Shown here piece after piece: positions 8,120 to 13,246 of a stretch of DNA of 13,246 nt. Under the pieces are notes generated by a model. The model was not told the DNA's origin and ran no database searches. It saw only the letters and a program-made list of their open reading frames with translations. The stretch is from Bacillota bacterium. GTDB lineage: Bacteria > Bacillota > Clostridia > UBA1381. How positions within the stretch are numbered: position 1 is the stretch's first letter; each line of letters begins with the position of its first letter. The stretch lies in the NCBI GenBank assembly GCA_021205715.1, contig JAJPXA010000138.1, forward strand, positions 1 to 13,246, read 5' to 3'. Both the position numbers and the translations under genes were made by a program.

Positions 8120-8966
8120 TTTTTACCTCATTTTTAAGCGACAAATCGAGTATCGGCGCGGAATGGGTCAGCGCGCCGCTTGAAATAAAATCAACGCCTA
8201 TATCCGCGAGTCCCGCCGCGTTTTCGCGGGTCACGTTTCCGCTGCACTCCGTCTGCGCTCTGCCGTCGATTATTTTTACCGCCTCTTTCATCGTGTCAAC
8301 GTCCATATTGTCAAGCATAATAATATCCGCGCCCGCCTCGAGCGCATCTTTTACCATATCGAGTGTTTCCGTTTCAACCTCTATCTTTCTTACGAACGGC
8401 GCGTATTCCTTTGCCGCCTTGACCGCCTCCTTTACGCCGCCCGCGGCGCCGATGTGGTTATCCTTGAGCAATATGCCGTCCGACAGGTTATAGCGGTGGT
8501 TGCACCCGCCGCCGACCTTTACAGCGTACTTTTCAAACACGCGCATATTCGGTGTGGTTTTGCGGGTGTCCAAGAGCTTTGTTTTGCTGCCCTCAAGCAG
8601 CTTTACGATGCTCCGCGTATAAGTCGCGATACCGCTCATTCTCTGCAAATAATTGAGCGCCGTTCTCTCGCCCGAAAGCAGGGCGCGTATATCGCCGGTA
8701 AGCTCTGCGATTAAATCGCCCTTTTTCACGTTGTCGCCGTCCTTATAACCGCATTTCATCTCAAATGTCGCATCAAGCAGATCGAACACGCGGCGAAACA
8801 CGTCAATGCCCGCCAAAATGCCGTCCTCCTTGCATATAAGCTCCACTCTTCCCTTTTTATACTTCGGCATTACCGAGTTTGTCGTTATGTCCTCCGATGT
8901 TATATCCTCGCGCAGCGCCGATTTTATAAGCTCATCCGCATTTAATTTCATTGTTATATCGTTCAT
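8109..8966 (-). CDS. nadC: Quinolinate phosphoribosyltransferase (decarboxylating) NadC
   Basis: NadC converts quinolinate and PRPP to nicotinate mononucleotide, CO2 and pyrophosphate, the step where the de novo route joins the common NAD pathway. The 285 residues fit the family length. An N-terminal open-face domain (about 1-115) precedes the C-terminal barrel. Diagnostic motifs are DTRKTTP (133-139), GGGCNHRYNLSD (152-163), LKDNH (167-171), EVE (196-198), LDN (218-220) and SGN (242-244), which form the phosphoribosyl and quinolinate pocket. The ATG at 8966 lies inside nadB, a 35-base overlap. The only ribosome binding site is a distant AAAGGA about 12 bases upstream, so translation may depend on ribosomes finishing nadB. 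It ends in TGA inside the niaR start. Confidence 0.95.
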   Translation of the reverse strand: MNDITMKLNADELIKSALREDITSEDITTNSVMPKYKKGRVELICKEDGILAGIDVFRRVFDLLDATFEMKCGYKDGDNVKKGDLIAELTGDIRALLSGERTALNYLQRMSGIATYTRSIVKLLEGSKTKLLDTRKTTPNMRVFEKYAVKVGGGCNHRYNLSDGILLKDNHIGAAGGVKEAVKAAKEYAPFVRKIEVETETLDMVKDALEAGADIIMLDNMDVDTMKEAVKIIDGRAQTECSGNVTRENAAGLADIGVDFISSGALTHSAPILDLSLKNEVKNER

Positions 8967-10236
8967 GCTCTTTTCGCATCCTTTCCATTTCTTCTCTTAT
9001 CGTTTTCGCGTAATCCTCCGCGTAATTTTCGTATTTGCCCTCGTCGATTTCAACTTCGGCTTTTATCGGCTCGTCCGTCCAATTCTTTATCATATCCTTT
9101 GCCGCGCGCTCGGCGAAAACCATACTTTCAAGCAGCGAATTGCTCGCGAGCCTGTTTTTGCCGTGAACGCCGTTACAGCTTGTTTCGCCCGCCGCGTAAA
9201 GATTTTCCATATCGGTTTTGCTGTTCTCGTCGACCCAAATGCCGCCCATAAAATAATGCTGCGACGGCACTACGGGTATGCAGTCCTTTGTTACGTCATA
9301 GCCCTCCTCGAGGCATTTTGTGTAAATATTCGGGAAGTGACTTTTTATCGTCTTTTCGCCCAAATCGCACATCGACAGCCACACATACGGCGACTTGTCC
9401 TTTCGCATTTGCTCCTTTATCGCGTTCGCCACGACATCGCGCGGCAACAGCTCGTTCACAAAGCGGTTCATATTCATATCGTAGAGCTTCGCTCCCTCGC
9501 CCCTGACAGATTCGGAAATCAGGAAGCGTCTGCCCTTTTTCTTTGAATACAGCGTCGTCGGGTGAATTTGAACATAGTCCAAATTTTGCAGTCTTACGCC
9601 GTGGTTTTTGCATATCGCCAAGGCGTCGCCGGTAAGATGCGCGTAATTCGTGGAGTTATTGTACAATCCGCCGATGCCGCCGGTCGCCAAAAGCGTGAAC
9701 CGCGCGGCGACGCTCTCGAATTTGCCGTCCGCGTTTATTCCGATAATGCCGCGGCATTTTCGGTCTTCCTCGATTATGTCAACCATTGTGAAATTTTCAA
9801 TAAATGTGACGTTTCGGAGCGTTTTCACTCTCGCGAGCAGCTTGCTCGTGATTTCTCTGCCGGTTATGTCCTCGTGATAGACAATCCGCGGCTTTGAATG
9901 AGCGCCCTCCTTGGTATATTCCAGCTCGCCTTTGGAATTGCGCTTAAATTCCGCGCCGCACTCAATCAGCGTTTTTAAAACGCTCTGCGACGAGTTTATC
10001 ATTATCTCGACGCTTCTTTTGTTGTTCTCGTAATGACCCGCGCGCATTGTGTCCTCGAAATAACTGTCGTAATCGGACGGCTCCTTTAAGACGCACATTC
10101 CGCCCTGCGCCAAAAACGAGTCGCTTTCCTCAAGTCCCGCTTTCGTGACCATCAATATACGCTTGTCGCTCGGCAAATTCAGCGCCGCGTAAAGCCCCGC
10201 GACACCCGTGCCGACTATAAGTATATCCGTTTCCAT
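8932..10236 (-). CDS. nadB: L-aspartate oxidase NadB, short form
   Basis: NadB is an FAD enzyme that oxidises L-aspartate to iminoaspartate, using fumarate or oxygen as acceptor; an anaerobe would be expected to use fumarate. The FAD site is GTGVAG (9-14) and AQGGMC (43-48) follows. HPTT (225-228), ESVRGEGA (242-249), PRDVVA with Arg266 (265-270), HYFMGG (327-332), AAGETSCNGVHGKNRLASNSLLE (348-370) are the flavin and dicarboxylate-binding motifs shared with succinate dehydrogenase flavoproteins. At 434 residues it is about 100 shorter than the 540-residue E. coli enzyme. The missing part is the C-terminal helical domain, replaced by a charged tail. All visible catalytic motifs remain, so I read this as a short family form, not a truncation. 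It starts 15 bases after nadA behind a weak GGTGA site. The product is unstable and is normally passed to NadA. Confidence 0.94.
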   Translation of the reverse strand: METDILIVGTGVAGLYAALNLPSDKRILMVTKAGLEESDSFLAQGGMCVLKEPSDYDSYFEDTMRAGHYENNKRSVEIMINSSQSVLKTLIECGAEFKRNSKGELEYTKEGAHSKPRIVYHEDITGREITSKLLARVKTLRNVTFIENFTMVDIIEEDRKCRGIIGINADGKFESVAARFTLLATGGIGGLYNNSTNYAHLTGDALAICKNHGVRLQNLDYVQIHPTTLYSKKKGRRFLISESVRGEGAKLYDMNMNRFVNELLPRDVVANAIKEQMRKDKSPYVWLSMCDLGEKTIKSHFPNIYTKCLEEGYDVTKDCIPVVPSQHYFMGGIWVDENSKTDMENLYAAGETSCNGVHGKNRLASNSLLESMVFAERAAKDMIKNWTDEPIKAEVEIDEGKYENYAEDYAKTIREEMERMRKEHERYNNEIKCG

Positions 10237-10251
10237 AAAATCACCGCTCTC

Positions 10252-11169
10252 TTATTTTGCAAGCTCCAACATTCTGTCCAATGCCGACAGCGCCTTTTCC
10301 CGTACCCCGTCCTCGATAACGACCTCGTTTTCCTCGGTTTTGAGGACGTTTAACACCTTATCCAAGGTGTTCATTTTCATATTCACACAAAATTTCTCCT
10401 CGTCGAAATAAAACACCTTATCGGGGTTGTTCTTTCTCAGCGTGTAGCCCACGCCCTTTTCGGTGCAGATTATAAACTCCTTTTTGTCCGACTCGCCGGC
10501 GAAGTTGATAATGCCCAAGGTGCTGCCGATATAGTCGGAAATGTCGAGAACCTCTTTTCGGCACTCGGGATGCGAGAGAATAAGCGCGTCGGGATGCTCG
10601 TTTTTGAGCATAAGCGCGCGCTTTGCCGTCATTTTATGGTGAACGTGGCAATAGCCGTCGTTTAAAATGACGTTTTTCTCCGGCACTTGAGAGCGCACAT
10701 AGCTTCCCAAATTCCCGTCGGGGACGAAGAATATATTCTTATTCGGCAGCTTTCTTACGATTTTAAGCGCGTTTGATGATGTCACGCACACATCGCTCAC
10801 GCATTTTATGTCCGCCGTGGAATTTATGTACGCGACAACCGCGAGGTCGTCGTAACGCTTTCGCATATCCGCGATTTTCTCCTTTGTCACCATATGCGCC
10901 ATCGGGCAGTCTGCCATCGTGTCGGGCATAAGCACCTTTTTATTCGGATTTAATATTTTCGCGCTCTCGCCCATAAATTTAACGCCGCAAAAAACTATAA
11001 TATCCGCGTCCGTTTCCTTTGCGACCTTCGCGAGATAAAACGAGTCGCCTATGTAATCCGCCGCGTCCTGCGCCTCGTCGGGGGCGTAATAATGCGCCAA
11101 TATGACGGCGTTTTTCTCTTTCTTTAATTTTTGGATTTCCTCCATTGTTCTGTTGTAATCAATATTCAT
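10252..11169 (-). CDS. nadA: Quinolinate synthase NadA
   Basis: NadA is a 4Fe-4S enzyme that condenses iminoaspartate with dihydroxyacetone phosphate to form quinolinate. The 305-residue product matches the short, roughly 300-residue form. The three cluster cysteines are Cys88 (ADCPMA), Cys174 (GYCHVHH) and Cys235 (ICTEKGVG). Other landmarks are LAHYYAPDEAQD (24-35), MPDTMADCPM (81-90), YINSTADIK (114-122) and SHPEC (199-203). An open frame extends to an ATG at 11241, but that ATG lies inside the spacer of the promoter at 11232-11260 and so would not be transcribed. The extra 24 residues resemble nothing in the family. The ATG at 11169 has GGAGAG eight bases upstream. It is the first gene of nadABC-niaR and ends in TAA. 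Confidence 0.94.
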   Translation of the reverse strand: MNIDYNRTMEEIQKLKKEKNAVILAHYYAPDEAQDAADYIGDSFYLAKVAKETDADIIVFCGVKFMGESAKILNPNKKVLMPDTMADCPMAHMVTKEKIADMRKRYDDLAVVAYINSTADIKCVSDVCVTSSNALKIVRKLPNKNIFFVPDGNLGSYVRSQVPEKNVILNDGYCHVHHKMTAKRALMLKNEHPDALILSHPECRKEVLDISDYIGSTLGIINFAGESDKKEFIICTEKGVGYTLRKNNPDKVFYFDEEKFCVNMKMNTLDKVLNVLKTEENEVVIEDGVREKALSALDRMLELAK

Positions 11170-11231
11170 CGCTGTACTCTCCGTTCGTTTTCGCCCTTTG
11201 CTGACAAGCGCGGGGCTTTCATTTATTACCA

Positions 11232-11260
11232 AGTATATCATATGACAAGACAGGTGTCAA
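11232..11260 (-). promoter_or_regulatory. Sigma-A promoter of nadABC-niaR
   Basis: On the minus strand, a perfect TTGACA (11260-11255) is followed after 17 bases by TATACT (11237-11232, five of six to TATAAT). Transcription should start near 11225, leaving a leader of about 56 bases before the nadA ATG at 11169. This is the strongest promoter match in the window. Confidence 0.88.
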
Positions 11261-11269
11261 GATACCTGT
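11250..11269. promoter_or_regulatory. Putative NiaR operator over the nad promoter -35
   Basis: ACAGGT (11250-11255) and ACCTGT (11264-11269) form a perfect six-base dyad with an eight-base centre that contains the rest of the -35 box. A repressor bound here would exclude RNA polymerase. Since the operon encodes NiaR, it is the obvious ligand, but I infer this from position and symmetry and have not matched it to a NiaR motif model. Confidence 0.7.
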
Positions 11270-11305
11270 AAAGACTTTGCAAATTTCGGCGAAACATATA
11301 AAATA

Positions 11306-11321
11306 CGCCCCGTTCGGGGCG
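11306..11321 (-). terminator. GC-rich hairpin downstream of groL
   Basis: CGCCCC and GGGGCG pair across a four-base loop (GAAC on the minus strand). The minus-strand transcript then runs into TATTTTATAT, an imperfect U-tract. It is placed as a backup terminator for groESL, just upstream of the nad promoter. Confidence 0.55.
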
Positions 11322-11352
11322 AATATTTGTATATTGTTATAATTTCACACGC

Positions 11353-11421
11353 AAAAAAGAACCGCTTTAGCGGTTTCTTGCTTTTTTTGCATTCGCAAAA
11401 TTTCGCTTTGCGGTTCTTTTT
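11353..11421 (-). terminator. Nested terminator hairpins after groL
   Basis: On the minus strand the local stem AACCGC-TAAA-GCGGTT (11375-11360) runs into CTTTTTT, a standard intrinsic terminator for groESL. The same 3' arm (11353-11365, AAAAAAGAACCGC on plus) can pair instead with GCGGTTCTTTTT at 11410-11421, a longer perfect match that encloses another small stem (CGCAAA 11394-11399 with TTTGCG 11407-11412). Both folds put the same T-run at the 3' side, so either could terminate. It starts 13 bases after the groL stop. Confidence 0.8.
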
Positions 11422-11434
11422 GAGGTAACCCGAA

Positions 11435-13060
11435 TTAATACATTCCGCCCATTGACGGGTCAGCCGCCGGTGCCGCGGGAGCAGGCTCCGGAATATCTGT
11501 TACAAGGCTCTCGGTGGTGAGTACCATCGACGCAACCGACGCCGCGTTTTGAAGCGCGGAGCGGGTAACCTTAACGGGGTCTACGATACCCGCGCTGAGC
11601 ATATCGACATACTCGTCGTTAAGCGCGTTATAGCCCTCGCCTGCCTTGCAGTTCTTAACCTTGTCAACGATTACCGAGCCTTCAAGACCCGCATTCTTGG
11701 CAATCTGCCAGCAAGGTTCCACAAGAGCCTTAGCCACTATGCGGACACCTGTCTTTTCGTCGCCCTCGGTTTCGTCCAAAAGCTTCTCAACCGCCGGTAT
11801 AACGTCGATATAGCTTGTGCCGCCGCCCGCGATTATGCCTTCCTCAACAGCCGCCTTTGTAGCCGAGAGAGCATCCTCAATTCTGAGCTTCATTTCCTTC
11901 ATCTCTGTTTCGGTCGCCGCGCCTACCTTTATAACCGCGACACCGCCCGCGAGCTTCGCAAGACGCTCCTGGAGCTTTTCCTTATCGAACTCCGAAGTTG
12001 TCGACTCAATTGACTTTCTGATAAGGCTTACTCTGTCGGCAATTGCCTCCTTATCGCCCGCGCCGTCAACGATAACTGTGTTTTCCTTTGAAATCTTAAC
12101 CTGGCGCGCTTTACCGAGCTGGCTTATCTGCGTATCCTTCAATTCAAGACCAAGCTCCTCGCTTATAACCTGACCTCCGGTCAATATCGCTATATCCTGA
12201 AGCATTTCCTTGCGTCTGTCGCCGAAGCCCGGAGCCTTAACCGGAACACAGGTGAACGAGCCGCGCAGCTTATTCACGATAAGCGTCGAAAGAGCCTCGC
12301 CCTCGGCATCCTCCGCGATTATAACCATCTTCTTGCCGGTCTTTAATACCTCCTCCAAAAGCGGAAGTATTTCCTGGATATTCGAAATCTTTTTATCTGT
12401 GATAAGTATAAGAGCGTCGTCGATAACGGCTTCCATCTTATCGGTATCCGTTACCATATACGGGGTTATATAGCCTCTGTCAAACTGCATTCCCTCGACA
12501 ATCTCGGAATATGTTTCGGCTGTCTTTGACTCCTCTACCGTAATAACGCCGTCCGCGGTTACCTTTTCCATTGCTTCCGCGATAAGCTCGCCGACCTCTT
12601 CGTTCGCCGCCGATACGGATGCTACTCTTGCGATGTCATCCTTGCCCGAAACCTTTCTCGCGCTCTTTACAAGCTCGTCAACAGCCGTATTTACAGCCTT
12701 TTGGATGCCCTTTTTAACAATCATCGGGTTTGCGCCCGCGGCAACGTTCTTGAGTCCCTCGCGTACAAGCGCCTGCGCCAAAAGCGTAGCTGTCGTAGTG
12801 CCGTCGCCGGCAACGTCGTTTGTCTTTGTCGCGACTTCCTTTACAAGCTGAGCGCCCATATTTTCAAACGGATCCTCAAGCTCTATCTCCTTCGCGATTG
12901 TAACGCCGTCGTTTGTGATAAGCGGCGCGCCGAATTTCTTGTCAAGAACTACGTTTCTGCCCTTGGGGCCCAATGTGATTTTTACGGTATCGGCAAGCTG
13001 GTTTATACCCGCTTCCAAAGCGTGTCTTGCGTCCTGTCCGTATTTAATTTGCTTACTCAT
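11435..13060 (-). CDS. groL: Chaperonin GroEL (Hsp60)
   Basis: GroEL forms a double-ring ATP-driven folding chamber capped by GroES. The 541-residue product is full length and collinear with the family. The equatorial nucleotide site has GDGTTTAT (85-92), with Asp86 matching E. coli Asp87. Asp395 in IEDALSAT matches the hydrolytic Asp398, followed by the signature AAVEEGIIAGGG (402-413). The apical domain lies at about 190-375. The C-terminus ends in MGGMY after an Ala/Pro-rich stretch, a short version of the Gly-Gly-Met tail. A strong AGGAGGT (13069-13075 on plus as ACCTCCT) is eight bases before the ATG, 18 bases after groES. Ends in TAA. Heat regulation by HrcA/CIRCE would lie upstream of groES, outside the window. 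Confidence 0.98.
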   Translation of the reverse strand: MSKQIKYGQDARHALEAGINQLADTVKITLGPKGRNVVLDKKFGAPLITNDGVTIAKEIELEDPFENMGAQLVKEVATKTNDVAGDGTTTATLLAQALVREGLKNVAAGANPMIVKKGIQKAVNTAVDELVKSARKVSGKDDIARVASVSAANEEVGELIAEAMEKVTADGVITVEESKTAETYSEIVEGMQFDRGYITPYMVTDTDKMEAVIDDALILITDKKISNIQEILPLLEEVLKTGKKMVIIAEDAEGEALSTLIVNKLRGSFTCVPVKAPGFGDRRKEMLQDIAILTGGQVISEELGLELKDTQISQLGKARQVKISKENTVIVDGAGDKEAIADRVSLIRKSIESTTSEFDKEKLQERLAKLAGGVAVIKVGAATETEMKEMKLRIEDALSATKAAVEEGIIAGGGTSYIDVIPAVEKLLDETEGDEKTGVRIVAKALVEPCWQIAKNAGLEGSVIVDKVKNCKAGEGYNALNDEYVDMLSAGIVDPVKVTRSALQNAASVASMVLTTESLVTDIPEPAPAAPAADPSMGGMY

Positions 13061-13078
13061 TATATATAACCTCCTAAA

Positions 13079-13246
13079 TTATTCTACCTTTGCCAAAATA
13101 TCGCTTTGTCTTAAAATGGTGTACTCGACATCGTCAAGCTTAACCTGCGTGCCGGCATACTGCGAGATAAGCACCTTATCTCCTACTGCCACTTCCATTA
13201 CGACCTCGTTGCCGTCAACGCATCCGCCCGGTCCCACTGCCACAAT
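13079..13246 (-). CDS. groS: Co-chaperonin GroES, 5' end cut by window
   Basis: The last 55 codons of GroES read toward a TAA at 13079-13081. Recognisable family sequence is VAVGPG near the cut, then VGDKVLISQYAGTQVK and the C-terminal EYTILRQSDILAKVE, close to the B. subtilis ending EYLILRESDILAVIG. GroES is normally about 94 residues, so roughly 40 codons including the mobile loop are missing from the window. It caps GroEL in an ATP-dependent cycle and is the first gene of the groESL pair. No frame lesion is seen in the visible part. Confidence 0.95.
   Translation of the reverse strand: MVAVGPGGCVDGNEVVMEVAVGDKVLISQYAGTQVKLDDVEYTILRQSDILAKVE

Noticed and set aside
8806..9546. 246-codon plus-strand open frame
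   Set aside because: It is antisense to nadC and nadB, has no ribosome binding site, and its translation looks like complement-strand sequence of those genes.
8932..10236. nadB as a truncated pseudogene
   Set aside because: The flavin and substrate motifs are complete, the stop is followed by an intact overlapping nadC, and only the variable C-terminal helical domain is absent.

Overview
This window looks like part of a chromosome from an anaerobic Clostridia-type Firmicute, probably one that lives on plant polysaccharide. The evidence is Bacillota-like protein sequence, strong AGGAGG-type ribosome binding sites, a nadABC operon capped by the Firmicute repressor NiaR, and a secreted pectin (rhamnogalacturonan-I) lyase carrying a copper-amine-oxidase-N-like tail of the kind common on Clostridia exoproteins. 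By eye the G+C is near 50%. The genus cannot be fixed from this sequence. I see no mobile element, CRISPR array, tRNA or rRNA.

Layout. (1) 97-4363, plus strand: carA then carB, the small and large subunits of carbamoyl-phosphate synthetase. carA is intact. carB is full length and collinear with its family but has one in-frame TAG at codon 80. (2) 4371-4440: two back-to-back hairpins separate carB from the convergent minus-strand genes. (3) 4451-7390, minus: a 979-residue secreted PL11-type rhamnogalacturonan lyase with its own promoter and a cre/LacI-like operator just downstream of the -10. (4) 7607-11169, minus: nadA-nadB-nadC-niaR, a tightly packed operon (15-nt gap, then 35-nt and 11-nt overlaps). 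It makes NAD from aspartate and carries its own repressor. A near-consensus sigma-A promoter with a perfect ACAGGT-N8-ACCTGT dyad over the -35 lies ahead of nadA and shows that the true nadA start is 11169, not the longer ORF start at 11241. (5) 11306-11421: nested hairpins that end the groESL transcript. (6) 11435-13246, minus: groL complete and groES cut by the window edge, so its 5' end and any CIRCE operator are not visible.

How the genes work together: NadB oxidises aspartate to iminoaspartate, NadA condenses it with dihydroxyacetone phosphate to quinolinate, NadC converts quinolinate to nicotinate mononucleotide, and NiaR would shut the operon when niacin is available. CarAB supplies carbamoyl phosphate for pyrimidines and arginine. 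The lyase attacks the backbone of rhamnogalacturonan I outside the cell. GroES/GroEL is the chaperonin.

Most of the window is ordinary. The observation most worth checking is the amber codon in carB at a position that is lysine in well-known CarB proteins. None of the nine gene ends visible here uses TAG. It may be a base error, a fresh nonsense mutation or a recoded codon, and the sequence alone cannot decide. I found no convincing novel multi-gene system.
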